Part shown: piece by piece, positions 12,923-23,758 of the stretch | Numbering within the stretch: the stretch's first letter is position 1 | Layout of the letters: every line of letters begins with the position of its first letter | Made by a program: the position numbers and the translations under genes | Assembly: GCA_030686995.1 (NCBI GenBank) | Contig: CM060696.1 | Span: 13,615,987-13,679,986, forward strand | Source: Artemisia argyi | Lineage: Eukaryota; Streptophyta; Magnoliopsida; Asterales; Asteraceae | Direction of reading: 5' to 3' | DNA: 64,000 bases | The notes under the pieces: model-generated | What the model was told of the DNA's origin: nothing | Databases searched by the model: none | Seen by the model: the letters and a program-made list of their open reading frames with translations, nothing else

Positions 12923-12923
<1 letters not shown>
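12893..12923 (+). other. Helitron-type 3' terminus
   Basis: GCCCGCCC (12893-12900), loop ATC and GGGCGGGC (12904-12911) form a perfect 8-bp hairpin. An 8-nt spacer TTCGAAAT follows, then CTAG (12920-12923) and a T. This matches the CTRR|T rule of Helitron ends. Confidence 0.8.

Positions 12924-12979
<56 letters not shown>
12924..12979. repeat. TA dinucleotide tract
   Basis: About 56 bp of TA begins directly at the Helitron-type CTAG end, so it belongs to the target site or grew there after insertion. The following 12980-13970 is AT-rich and shows no gene. Confidence 0.95.
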
Positions 12980-12983
<4 letters not shown>

Positions 12984-13973
12984 TATGCAATATATGTGGA
13001 ACGAAATTCTACTTCGACACAAAAAAAAATATTTAATGAAGTAGTTTCATGATGTTCCTTTTATTTTGACTTTAAACTTGTTTAGAATGTACAATATCAA
13101 AAGGGTATGATATCATAATTCACTTCGAAATAAGGCTAGATATATATTAGATTATATATCTTCCATTTCGTAAAAGTTTGACGCAACATAAGCTTGTTTA
13201 AAAGATTGAAATGCGAATTTTAGTTTTCAAAATTATCATTTTAAAGATAAACCAAACGCTCCCTTAACTAGATAACAATATCCTAAAAATATCAATATAT
13301 ATATTGATTATATATCTTGATGACCTCTATTGATTCTAGTATTATTAACAAAACTTATAAGCTAGTCATAGGTTTCAAATAACTTCATATAGTTATGGTT
13401 TGTTCATGAACCAAACGCCCATGTTGTCTTCATGAACCATTTAATCAACAATTTGAAAAGTATGCTTTGATTGTTTAGAATGTTAAAACAATGTAATGTA
13501 GTAAGTTTTAAATGGTTTTTAAGAGTTATATCAACAATGTGTCTTTTGAAAATTAAAATTCGACTAGGGTTTATGGGCGATTAATGATTTTGACAAGATG
13601 ATATGTTATACTAATTTTGAGTTGCAAAACATCATCTTAATCCTATGGGGAGCATTTGGTAGTTCAATTTCTAGCTTCAATTACACTTAAAATTGAATTA
13701 AAATGAATTTTAATGAAATGCATAATTATTGATTAGACACTAAATCGAATGAAATGTGATGAAATGCATGTTGGAAAACTTACAAAAGATGTTGTTATAT
13801 GTTTGGTTGATGTTTGACCCTTGCGAAATAACCTCGAATTGGTGATATGATGGAGGATTTTGAAGTTTTTGGGTGTTTTGGTTCGTACTCAGTAGCAGTG
13901 GGGAAGAACAAATGAGTGAATGGAGTGTTTGGGAATGGAAATAAGAAGGAAAAATAAATTTGGAACTGTCAGA

Positions 13974-14049
13974 TGGCCGGCCCCCTTAAACATTAAGGGG
14001 ACCGCCCTCGATAACAAGCCGGTCCCCTTAATCATTAAGGGGGCCGCCT
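13974..14049. repeat. GC-rich fold-back module, internal copy 2 of element A
   Basis: Two consecutive palindromic units: GGCCGGCCCCCTTAA/ATTAAGGGGACCGCC and CCGGTCCCCTTAAT/ATTAAGGGGGCCGCC. It is the same family as the LTR modules and the copy at 3022-3107, and it sits in otherwise AT-rich non-coding sequence between gag and the Helitron-like part. Confidence 0.85.
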
Positions 14050-14286
14050 TTGAAATTTTCCAAATTTCGCGTAATTCATTTCTGGAACAAAAATATTTAT
14101 ACGTATATACTTAGATTTATAATATATCAAAAATACGTAAACGTCTATTGGCACGATGATAAAATACTTAACAACTTTTAATTACCGTTTCGATAATTAA
14201 AATATACCTTTGACAATTTTTGGATAAAATGATCAAAGTGTTAAGTTGATGAAGGGTTTGAGGTGTGTTTGGGAATATGTGAATAA

Positions 14287-14289
<3 letters not shown>

Positions 14290-14344
<55 letters not shown>
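14290..14344. repeat. TA dinucleotide tract
   Basis: About 55 bp of TA. Two long ORFs reading through it on the minus strand are artefacts of the repeat. Confidence 0.95.
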
Positions 14345-14348
<4 letters not shown>

Positions 14349-14645
14349 TATATATATAAGTATAAATGTGTTTGAAAGATGGGTTGATGAGTGAGATTTG
14401 AAGGATAGTAGCGGAGATAGGATATACTTGGCGAGAGGAGTTTGTTTCATCCATAGTGTTTACGTGCGAAGGCGTTCTTGCATTATAAAAGTCCACTTGA
14501 CTCATATCCCTTCATCATCATGAGTCTCCTAAAAGAGGACTTACTAGAATAACGTGAGAGGGGGAAAGAAAGGGTTCGATAAAGAACGATTTCTTGGAGT
14601 TCTAGAAAGTCAACAAATGACGTATCTAGGTTATGTGCAAGTGAA

Positions 14646-14647
14646 TA

Positions 14648-14717
<70 letters not shown>
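14646..14717. repeat. TA dinucleotide tract, interrupted once
   Basis: About 72 bp of TA with one ACAT interruption, in the non-coding stretch 14050-15087 downstream (minus) of gag. Nothing else is recognisable in this stretch. Confidence 0.95.
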
Positions 14718-14721
<4 letters not shown>

Positions 14722-15087
14722 TATTACGTATAATAATATATATATGTATATATAAGTGTATATGTGATTCTAACAAATAGAAGACAATAGCAAATTATAT
14801 CTAAATAATTGACGAAATCAAACAATGCATATTAATCTAAGCATGGCAATGAGTTGTGAAAGAATGGCGTACCCGGTGGTCTTCAAAAGAGATCTTCAAC
14901 ATCATCAAGATGAAATATAGACTTTGACAAAGTCTATGTAGAGAGAAAAACCAAAATTGCCTCAAGGAATGTTCGTCTAGCCATTTGATCTCCATTCTCC
15001 TTTTGGTCCAAAGTTGTTTGGTCCAAACATGTTTAACATTTGACTCGGGTGCATGAAAGGTGGTAGAATGCCCCAAGGATTGTAGCT

Positions 15088-16833
15088 TTATTGGTAGTTC
15101 CACATTTGATTACTATTGTTATTATAGTTTTGTCTATTTTGATTTCTTCTTGGTTGAGGTGTTTTAGACCTAGGATGAGAATTATTTGGTTTTCTAGGTG
15201 GTGGAGTTTTAGATCTTATTTTGGGTTTAGAAGATCCTACTTCGGTCTTTAAAGACGGTTTATAAAAATCTTTAACTTCTTCATCGTTGGCAAGAGGTAT
15301 TTTCTTATCATTAATAAGTATATACTTAGGATTAGATTTTAAAGGTTTTTGTTTGTTGAGTTCACTTTCAAATTTTACATTTTTAATCTCGCTTGTTGAA
15401 GCCTCATTTAAATTAAATCCTAATCCGATTTTGTCTCCGGATGTTCTTTGAATACTTATTATTTTACTAAGTGATTGACTACTATTTTGAAATTTGTCAA
15501 GTTTGCGAATTTCTTCCCTAAGTATTTCGTTTTCACCTTTAAGCTCTTGACATGATTTACATTCTTCAAAAATTTCTTTACCCTTTTCTAGTTGATGTAT
15601 TTTAATTTTTAGTTCAAGTACTTCACTTTCTAATTGATTGCTAATGTATTTTAGTGATTTGTTTTTTGCCATTACTAGTTGTCCTAATTTGCATAGTTTA
15701 ATATATTCATTATCTAGATCTTTTTCATCTAATAATATACTTTCATCACTAAAATATTCGGTTTCGGAACGTACCTCATTTGGTGTATTCGCCATGAGAC
15801 ATTTTTCTTCCTTTGTCGTTTCATTCTCATCATCATCACTATCACTCCAAGCACCTCCAACAAATGCTCTTTGATTTTGATCTCTTGTCATCATTGGACA
15901 TTTTCCAATAAGATGATTTGGATCTCCACACTTGAAGCACTTTCTTTCAATCTTGTTGATCTTGTCATCTTTACTCTTTTGAAATGTTTTCTTTTCATCA
16001 TACGGTTGTCTTACGAATCTTCCTCGCCTTTTGAAGAATTTATTGAAATCTCTTACGGCCATAGTGTATTCTTCGTCATCACTTCCGGAAGATGAGCTAT
16101 CTTCGATACTAGATTCCTTTCTAGCTTTCAAGGCGATTGACTTGCTTTGCTCTCGTTTTTCCTTGACCATTTCGGAGTCCTTCTTGATGATGACTTCATA
16201 GACTTTTAGATTTCCAATTAATTCGTCAAGTTGCAAAGTTGACAAATTCTTCGATTCTTCAATAGCCGTCACTTTAGCTCGCCATTTTGGATGAAGAGCC
16301 CTAAGAAACTTCCTAACAAAATTCTTACTAGAAAAATTCTCATCAAGTGCTTTTAAACTTGTGATGATAGTGTTAAATCTAGCAAAAGCATTATCAATTG
16401 ATTCCTCTTCCGGAATCGTGAATTGCTCGTATTGTTGAACAAGTAGATCTATCTTATTATCTTTGACTTGACTATTACCTTGGTGAGTTATTAGTAAAGA
16501 GTTCCAAATTTCTTTTGCGGTTTTACACATAAAGATCCTTTCGTACTCTTTACGTGGTAGCGCATTATAAATAACCATTTTTGCTTCATTATTTTTTGCA
16601 AGTTTTCTTTTTAAATCATCATTTTGTTTTTCAAAAGGTACGATTTCATCTTTCTTAGTTTCCGGGTTATTTTGAATAGGTAAAAAACCACCATTAGTAA
16701 TAACATGCCAAAGATCTAGATCTTTTGACTTCACATAAGTTTCGAATCGATTTTTCCAATATAAAAATCCATCACTTTCAAATAGTGGTGGTCTTTGCAT
16801 AGATTGCCTTTCTAAGTATTTTTCAGATTCCAT
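15088..16833 (-). CDS. gag: Intact Copia (SIRE-type) gag polyprotein, element A
   Basis: An uninterrupted 581-residue ORF starts at ATG 16833, 54 nt downstream of the primer-binding site. Residues about 50-210 form the helical UBN2/gag core ([54 protein letters not shown]). A CCHC zinc knuckle, [14 protein letters not shown], is near residues 300-313. Then come acidic stretches, a coiled-coil-like region (about 390-450) and a basic, Pro/Asn-rich tail. Gag would form the virus-like particle and package RNA. It ends in a real stop with no pol behind it, so A would need a partner for protease, integrase and RT. Being open in an old nest, it is either young or still under selection in trans. Confidence 0.93.
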   Translation of the reverse strand: MESEKYLERQSMQRPPLFESDGFLYWKNRFETYVKSKDLDLWHVITNGGFLPIQNNPETKKDEIVPFEKQNDDLKRKLAKNNEAKMVIYNALPRKEYERIFMCKTAKEIWNSLLITHQGNSQVKDNKIDLLVQQYEQFTIPEEESIDNAFARFNTIITSLKALDENFSSKNFVRKFLRALHPKWRAKVTAIEESKNLSTLQLDELIGNLKVYEVIIKKDSEMVKEKREQSKSIALKARKESSIEDSSSSGSDDEEYTMAVRDFNKFFKRRGRFVRQPYDEKKTFQKSKDDKINKIERKCFKCGDPNHLIGKCPMMTRDQNQRAFVGGAWSDSDDDENETTKEEKCLMANTPNEVRSETEYFSDESILLDEKDLDNEYIKLCKLGQLVMAKNKSLKYISNQLESEVLELKIKIHQLEKGKEIFEECKSCQELKGENEILREEIRKLDKFQNSSQSLSKIISIQRTSGDKIGLGFNLNEASTSEIKNVKFESELNKQKPLKSNPKYILINDKKIPLANDEEVKDFYKPSLKTEVGSSKPKIRSKTPPPRKPNNSHPRSKTPQPRRNQNRQNYNNNSNQMWNYQ

Positions 16834-16886
16834 AGATCGTTACAAGTTTTAAAATACAATATATTTTAAAGATCTTGCTAGACGTG

Positions 16887-16901
16887 GCTCCTGATACCAA
16901 T
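16887..16901 (-). other. Element A primer-binding site (initiator tRNA-Met type)
   Basis: On minus, immediately after the 5' LTR, the sequence reads TTGGTATCAGGAGC, complementary to the 3' end of initiator tRNA-Met in the form used by SIRE-like Copia elements. It fixes the orientation of A. Confidence 0.88.
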
Positions 16902-18175
16902 TGTGGAAAACTAGAAGGGGGGGTTGAATAGTTTTATGTCCTTTTAAATTTATTTCCAAAATATTTTGTTAGTTATAAAAACTTTCGATTCGATCTTAAG
17001 TGAATTCAAGCAACAACCAATATAAGCAAGTCTAAACTAATATTGAAAGTATTGAAATATAATGAAGAAAAGATAGAGTTAGAAAGATCAAACCACAACA
17101 CGCGAATTTATAGTGGTTCGGCTACAAGGACACCTTCCTTGCCCTACTCCACTCCCCGAGTACCACACTCGAGAGTTTTCTTCACTATGTCAACAAACTC
17201 CTTGTGGTGGAGAAACCTTACACACCTTGGCTTACACAAGTTAATGACACTAAGCTAAATGTCGAGTTCTAATCGTAGCTAGAACCAATCTCACATCAAA
17301 TATCACACCAAGTGATCTTCACACCTTAATCACACCTTCACACCTTCTTCAAGACTTCACACCGTCTTCACACCTTATCAATCTTCACACCTTCTTCTAT
17401 GCACAACTAAGTTACTACTACTAAACTAGTTTACAACACACCAAGATTCTACAATCAACAAGTATTCACAACACCTTAACAAATAGCTATCACTAGTACT
17501 ATATGAAACTAGCTATACACAACACCACTACAATAAGATGGATGTAGAGAAGTGTTCTTCTTCTTGCACTTGAATGGATGAAGCTTTGGATCACTTGGAA
17601 ACAAAGACTTATGAAATATATGATCAAAGGATTTTAGATCTAGAGAAGAGGATTGGATCAGAAAGTTTATAGTGCAAAAAGGTGAGAAAAATATGTGGAA
17701 TGATCCAATATTTATAGGGCCAGAAAATACTGTTCGGGAGCGTGCCGGTCCCCTTAATTGTAGGCCGGTCCCCTTAATGATTAAGGGGGCCGCCTAGTAA
17801 AATTAAGGGGGCCGCCCTCCTGAACGTTTGAAAAGATTCTCTGGATAAAATTTGCCCTTTTTGGTTGGAAATTTGAAATCATATTTTTGTGGTTTAATAA
17901 AGGTTTACCAAAAATGATTTACAAATATATATAAAATGTTAAAATCATTTTATATAATGTTATGTATTAATATAAAATTTCCTTTGATCATGTAATGCAT
18001 AAGTTACTAAGTTTATGCATACCTTAAGTGATATAAGATGTAGAAGTAAACATTTGTCACCAAATACTTGTTTATGTCTTATTCTTGACTTAATTTGATT
18101 TAAGTTTTGTGATTATCAAAACACAGGTTTATTGAGAAATATTAATAACATTCACAAACATTATTTATATCAACA
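16902..18175 (-). repeat. Element A 5' LTR (right copy)
   Basis: 1,274 bp, the partner of 566-1844, with the same TG...CA ends and the same CTTCACACCTT repeats. The fold-back module is at 17744-17817. It would hold the promoter for minus-strand transcription of gag. Confidence 0.95.
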
Positions 18176-18180
18176 CTTTC

Positions 18181-18394
18181 TACTTCCGGACCAAAAGTTT
18201 TACCAAATACAGTTGCAGGAAATCATTTTTATGTTGTTAAGGCCTCAGCTTGCTGGACTTGGAAGCCTAAATCATCTGTTTCAAACAATGTTTCAAAAAA
18301 CAACAGTGCATCAATTGACTTAAAGAAATTTGACTATGTTGATGCACAAGGCAGATCCAAGTCAGTAATGGCTTGGGTCCCCAAGAGAAACTAA
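18181..18394 (+). pseudogene. Copia gag-pol linker, second part, ending in an in-frame TAA
   Basis: The outer element resumes after element A. The frame encodes [15 protein letters not shown], then [20 protein letters not shown] and a TAA at 18392-18394. From memory, this junction, including the stop, is characteristic of Asteraceae Copia polyproteins. The protease frame follows in the same phase, so the stop separates gag from pol without a frameshift, compatible with readthrough expression as described for SIRE1. Just after the stop lies TTTCTCTATTTTCATGTGCAG, which looks like a splice acceptor. Confidence 0.75.
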
Positions 18395-18808
18395 TTTCTC
18401 TATTTTCATGTGCAGGGTAATCTACAGGATGAGCTAAAAGATATTGTTATAGTTGATAGTGGATGCTCTGGACACATGATAGGTGATGAGTCTCAACTTG
18501 AAGACTTTGAGCCTTTTGAAGGTGGTTATGTTGCTTTTGGGAATGATCCAAAAGGTGGAAAGATTATTGGCAGAGGAACACTAAGGACATGGAATTTGGA
18601 CTTTGAGAAGGTGTTTCTTGTGAAAGGGCTTAAGTTTAACCTCTTTAGTGTCTCACAAATGTGTGACAAAAAGAACTTTGTTCTTTTTACAGACACTGAA
18701 TGTAAGATCCTTTCTCCTGATTTTCGGTTGTCAGATGATAAATTTGTGTTATTGAAAGTCCCAAGAACTGAAAATATATACAGTTACCATATTAAGAACA
18801 TTGTTCCC
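18395..18808 (+). pseudogene. Copia aspartic protease region (outer element), cut by solo LTR B
   Basis: The frame carries the retropepsin active site VIVDSGCSGHMIG at about 18449-18487. It continues with the Copia pattern (YVAFGNDPKGGKIIGRG, LKFNLFSVSQMCDKKN, LFTDTECKIL) up to KNIVP, where solo LTR B enters after duplicated TTCCC (18804-18808). The enzyme would cleave the polyprotein. The catalytic Asp-Ser-Gly is intact. Integrase continues at 21348. Confidence 0.9.
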
Positions 18809-21342
18809 TGTAACAACTGTGGTTTTTGGTAGGTCAGTTTGACTGATAGTCTTGACTCGGTTGACATTTGTTTGGTGTGTCCTAGGTGATTGAAGTGATA
18901 TATGTGTGTTATAGGTGAGTTTTAGCACTAAATCCCTTTGTGTGGTGTTGTTTTTGTGAGTGAGTAATGTTGATTATTTGGGAAAGTTCATTTTGATCGC
19001 CCTTGTGGTGTATAAATGACTTGTGTAGTTTTGGTGTTTTTGTGTTTTTGCGTAACAAATCTTCGTTCAAGTGTTTGAGCGTTAGCGGGTTACAAGGAGT
19101 TTGTTTTTATGAGTTATATTTCAAAAAGAGTGTGAAAAACTATTTTTGGAAACTTTGTATTGAAAATGATAATTTTTCCGGTTGTCGTAAAAGTTAAGGT
19201 TTATCGCGAAAGACGTTAGGTTTCATTATGGGAATACATAAAATATGAAAAGTATGAGGTTTTGAGTGTAATAAATAAATTTAATAAAAAAAATAAAAAA
19301 ATATATATATAAATAAAGGGGCGGCTGATTTAGGGGATAAGGGGGGGAAAAAGGAAACCCAATTTGAGTCCAAATATGACTCTTAGGCCCAAGGATTATC
19401 CATAATTAATATAAATACAAACCAAACAACCCTCAAAAGTTTTTTTTTAAGATTTTGGTCGTTCAAGGGAGGCCAAGGAAGAAGAAAAAAATTAGGGTTT
19501 ATAATTTGGAAGCAATAATCAAGAATCAAGGTAAAATTCTTAAAATACATGTTCAATTGTTTGATTAATTAATATAATTCATGTAATAATTATATGATGG
19601 ATTAGGGTTTGTGTTAACTTCTGTAAATTAATGTTATTAAACATGTTGGGATCAATAATTAGTAATAGTACGATGTTTGGTTAAGAGAATTGAGCGTAAA
19701 ACATGCTAGTTATTGAGTTAGGGTTTGGACAGAAAAGTAGTACTGTAAAGATGTGAGTGTAATTAACAGATGGTGATGAGTTAGATCACAAATTTTTAGT
19801 CTAAATTGAATTTTAATGAAAGAGATTTCCAAAAAGTCCAGCCACGATTGATTTCAAGGTCGGGAAGTTGGTCTTTTGATTTTTCTTTGTTAAGGTGTCA
19901 AAGCTGTCAAACCGAGAATGAATTTGGGTAAAAGTTTTAGGGTGAGTTGTGGTTGTAAAAGTGGTATTTTGACTAGCCCTTCTGGAATAGTTAGGTATTA
20001 GGTTATATTAGACTACCACGAAGAGGATTCGCGATAAAAATTTGTGGAAGTATTTTATGGAAATCAAAACTTTTTGGTGTGCGTTCAGATCCGAATTTGA
20101 GTAGTTGACAAGTTTGAATTTATTATGAGTATTTGTGTGTGTTATTGGTCCATGGCCTTTTGGGATTAGCTTCTATGCTTATGAGAGACCATGTTAAATT
20201 TTTGGTGTGAGTTTTTAAGCTTTATTTGTCATGATTTTATGTGGGCGAATGTACCCAAAAATTCTGCGTTTTCTGATTTTAAGAGTGCAAGAGGTTTAGT
20301 GAGTTTTAAGTTATGTTAGTGGTTAGTGTGGTGTCTAGGAGATCCATGGTGGGTCATATGAGTCTTAGACATCCATCATATGTGTATTACATGAGTTGTA
20401 GCTTTTAGCTTGACCTTGTGTAATGTGGATTATTTTTGTGTGCTATAGATTGTGAGTTGTTTTAGTGGAAGCTGCGGAATTTAAGGTGAGTTCATAGTCC
20501 CATATTTTAACTTGTTTTAAACTTGGGATGGGAATGATGCTTGTCTTAAATGATTTGAATTACTGTGATTATGTGTATGTGTGTTAAAGAGCTCGGACTT
20601 TTAATGTTATCGTATTTATGCTATATGTGAACGGTATTGTTATGTTGTGTGATTGCTGTGTGGTCCAATTGGGAGGGTGCTTACCCTGTTGCTCGTGCAT
20701 ACGACCTAATTGGAGAGTAGCATCCCTACTCATTTTTACGCTGTGTGGTCCGATCGGAGGGTATGAATTTACCCATTATTTGGAGCAGGGGTCACGTTCC
20801 GGGCCGGTATGTTGTGAATTTGGATCGGGGGTCACGTTCCGGCCCGATGGTTGCCTTTTTGTGTGATGATTGGTTATGAATACATGTAGCTTGTATGATA
20901 ACTATATTTATTTGTCCAGCTATATTTTGTAATCACAGTGATTTTGGTTGCCTAGTGTGTTTGAGTCTTAAACCTATGAATCTCACCAACGTTATGTTGA
21001 CATTTTAAGCATCATTTTCAGGTGAGCATTCTAAGGCCAAAGTTGAGGGCAGCAATTAGGAGAGACTTAGTTGCATATGGAGACCTTACTTATGTTTTGG
21101 GATTTGACTTTATTTGGATTTGGTTTTGATACATTTATGTTTTCTGTTTGGTACTTTCATATCTATTGAAGATACCTTTTGGATTTTGTTTTGGTTATTT
21201 ATCTTGGGGTATTGTTACAACACTGTGTGTTGGTACATTGCTCTATTTATGTGCATGTAGTTGTTCTCTATGTTGACACCAGGTGTTGTGACGATATCCA
21301 TGAAGTTACACTCGCGCGTTTCCGCCGTGGCGGGGTGTGACA
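18809..21342 (+). mobile_element. Solo LTR B (Gypsy, Tekay-like), 2,534 bp
   Basis: It begins TGTAACAACTG and ends GGGGTGTGACA, flanked by the target duplication TTCCC (18804-18808 and 21343-21347) inside the protease-integrase spacer of the outer Copia. No internal region, primer site or second LTR is present, so it is a solo LTR left by LTR-LTR recombination. Its length and GTGTGACA end fit chromovirus (Tekay/Del) LTRs. A TATA-like ATATAAATAC lies near 19408. A repeated phrase (about 20660-20860, TGTGGTCC.AT.GGAG and GGGGTCACGTTCCGG twice) lies in the second half. Small ORFs in it are not credible. Confidence 0.92.
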
Positions 21343-21347
21343 TTCCC

Positions 21348-22532
21348 AAAAGAGCTTTAACTTGTCTAATTGCAAAGGCCACTATTGATGAGTCTAAATT
21401 ATGGCATAGAAGACTAGGACATCTGAACTACAAGACCATGAACAAGTTGGTTAAAGGAAATCTTGTGAGAGGGATGCCTACAAAGATGTTTGAAAATTGT
21501 GAAACTTGTGTTGCCTGTCAAAAGGGTAAACAACATAGAGTTTCATTCAAGTCCAAGACTGTGAACACAATTACTAAGCCCCTACATCTACTTCACATGG
21601 ACTTATTTGGGCCTGTTTTTGTGAATAGTTTGAAAAAGAAGTCATATTGCCTAGTTGTCACAGATGACTTTAGCAGGTATACTTGGGTGTTCTTTCTAGC
21701 TACTAAAGATGAAACTCCTGAGATACTCAATGCATTCATTATCAGAGTTGAAAACCTGCACAACCACAAGGTGAAAATAATCAGATGTGACAATGGAACT
21801 GAGTTCAAGAATAGTGTGATAAATCAATTATGTGTGGGAAAGGGTATTCTAAGACAGTATAGTGTTGCAAGAACTCCACAACAGAATGGTGTTGCAGAGA
21901 GAAGAAATAGGACACTGATTGAGGCTGCAAGAACAATATTATCTGATTCTAAATTACCTATACCTTTTTGCGCTGAAGCTGTAAACACTGCATGTTTTTT
22001 GCAAAACAGAAGTAAGATAGTTAAGCCTCACAACAAGACTCCATATGAGTTATTTCATGGAAAGAAACCAATGATTGATTTTCTCAAACCATTTAGATGT
22101 CCTGTTACTATTTTGAACACTAAGGATCAGTTAGGCAAGTTTGAAGAAAAAACAGATGAAGGATACTTGGTTGGTTACTCTGTGAATAGTAAAGCTTTCA
22201 GGGTGTACAATAAGATAACCAAACATGTATAGGAGAATTTGCATATCAAGTTTAGTGAGAACACATCTAATGTTGAAGGGAAGGGACCAGAATGGTTGTT
22301 TAATGTTGATATTCTTACCAAGACTATGAATTATGTGCCAGTTATTGCATGTGTAGACACTAACAAACCTCAAGAAGAATTTGTTTTGGTTGAGAAATTA
22401 AAGATTGGTCCAACTTTACTACCCTTTCAGAAGGATAAAAGTTCACAAGAAGATGATGTTGCTCAAGAGAAACCTAAGGAAACAGAAGAAGGCATTGAGA
22501 TACCTGCTGATATAGATAAGGTAACAAATTAA
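21348..22532 (+). pseudogene. Copia integrase and downstream linker (outer element)
   Basis: After B, the frame reads from LTCLIAKATIDESKLW into an HHCC zinc finger (WHRRLGHLNYKTMN ... CETCVACQKGK). The catalytic core follows with its acidic residues in MDLFGPV, IRCDNGTEFKN and NGVAERRNRTLIEAA, then the GKKPMIDFLKPFRCP signature of Copia integrases. Stops interrupt at 22230-22232 (TAG) and 22530-22532 (TAA), but the frame is otherwise kept into the RT linker. The enzyme would insert the cDNA and create the 5-bp duplication. Confidence 0.93.
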
Positions 22533-23758
22533 GCACCTAAAGTGGTTGTTGATGTCTCTTCTACAAGGCCAGAAGACTCTACTGCTGACTCAGAAGACTC
22601 TACTGCTAGGCCAAAAGAAACAACTACTGCTTCAATCAATTCTGCTGCCAAGAAAATTAACTCTACTTCTTCACCAAAGTTTCCATCAGTGGACACTCAG
22701 GGTAGGACTTCTGTTGATCCAAACTATCCTGATGATCCAAATATGCCTCCTCTAGAGAATATCTACTATGATACAGATGATGAAGCTCTTGATGGTAAAT
22801 TATTTAGAGCATATGCAGATTTTAATAACATGGAACTCAATATTCCTGTTAGTCCTACTACTACCACAAGAGTTCACAAGAATCATCCCAAAGATCAAAT
22901 TCTCAGTGATCCAACATCATCTATTCAAACAAGAAGAATGACTAAAGAGCTGAAAGATCTACAAAATCAAAGTTTCTTTGCAAGATCTCTTCATCAAAGA
23001 AACAGTCATAAAGATCTGCAAAATTGCTTGTTTGCCTGCTTTCTATCTCAAATTGAACCCAAAAATACTTACAAAGCCTTACAAGAGCCAAGCTGGGTGG
23101 AAGCAATGCAAGATGAGCTTCTGCAATTTAAACTACAAGAAGTATGGACACTTGTTGTTTTGCCAAATGGGCAAAGGGTGATTGGAACTAAATGGGTTTT
23201 CAGATGCAAAAGAGATGAAAGAAGGATAGTCATCAGAAACAAGGCAAGGTTAGTAGTACAAGGATACACTCAACAAGAAGGAATTGACTATGATGAAGTA
23301 TTTGCACCTGTGGCAAGGATAGAGGCTATTAGATTATTCCTGGCTTATGCTTCATATAAAGATTTTGTGGTGTATCAGATGGACGCAAAAGTGCTTTTCT
23401 ATATAGGACTATTACAGAAGAAGTTTATGTGTCTCAACCACCTGGTTTTGAAGACCCTGACCATCCTGACAAAGTTTACAAGGTGAATAGAGCAATGTAT
23501 GGTTTACATCAAGCTCCCAGAGCTTGGTATGATACCTTGTCAACATATTTGTTAGACTCTGGGTTTTGTAGAGGAAAGATTGACAAGACTTTGTTTCTCA
23601 AAAGACACAAGGATGATATTTTGCTGTTACAAATCTATGTTGATGACATCATCTTTGGTTCTACAAACAAAGCTATGTGTGTTGAGTTTGAGAAGCTTAT
23701 GAAGGATAAGTTTGCTATGAGTTCAATGGGGGAACTCACCTTCTTCTTGGGTCTGTAA
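22533..23758 (+). pseudogene. Copia reverse transcriptase (outer element), one frameshift
   Basis: The Ser/Thr/Ala-rich linker (DSTADSEDSTARP) and an acidic spacer lead into RT (ARLVVQGYTQQEGIDYDEVF, FAPVARIEAIRLFLAYASYK). A one-base loss in an A run near 23387 shifts the frame. RT then continues in frame 2 with VNRAMYGLHQAPRAWYDTL and the catalytic YVDDIIFGS at about 23636-23662, ending in TAA at 23756-23758. The shift falls in the segment that normally carries the first catalytic Asp block. It is not functional. Confidence 0.93.

Larger units (their letters stand above)
5080..12923 (+). mobile_element. Probable Helitron-like insertion with captured exon debris; 3' end clear, 5' end uncertain
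   Basis: The 3' end is well defined: an 8-bp perfect GC hairpin (12893-12911), an 8-nt spacer and CTAG (12920-12923) followed by T, the classic Helitron terminus. The body has an exon-intron texture: short open stretches between AT-rich segments with GT/AG-like borders, among them an importin-beta exon at about 7765-8146. Other open stretches at about 6213-6340, 7014-7090, 7425-7500, 8830-8990, 11376-11470 and 11575-11690 could not be identified. No Rep/helicase ORF was seen, so it would be non-autonomous. A possible start is TCTATAAAGG after an A near 5093. It occupies the place where element A should have pol. Confidence 0.45.
566..18175 (-). mobile_element. Element A: minus-oriented SIRE-like Copia, 17.6 kb, gag only, pol absent
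   Basis: Both ends are LTRs starting TGTGGAAAAC and ending TATATCAACA on +. The target duplication CTTTC is at 561-565 and 18176-18180. On the minus strand the order is 5' LTR (16902-18175), primer-binding site, gag (16833-15088), about 10.4 kb without pol, two accessory ORFs (4655-3438 and 2831-2328), polypurine tracts, 3' LTR (566-1844). The primer site, repeated AAAAAGGGGGA tracts and accessory ORFs fit the SIRE lineage. No protease, integrase or RT was seen, so it is probably non-autonomous. The LTRs differ by about 10 substitutions plus small indels over 1.28 kb, so the insertion is fairly recent. Confidence 0.92.

Noticed and set aside
14233..14776. Minus-strand ORFs of about 70-97 residues
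   Set aside because: They are Tyr-Ile repeats made by reading through TA microsatellites.
20618..20866. 82-residue Cys-rich + ORF in solo LTR B
   Set aside because: LTR sequence with short internal repeats, no family signature and no initiation context.
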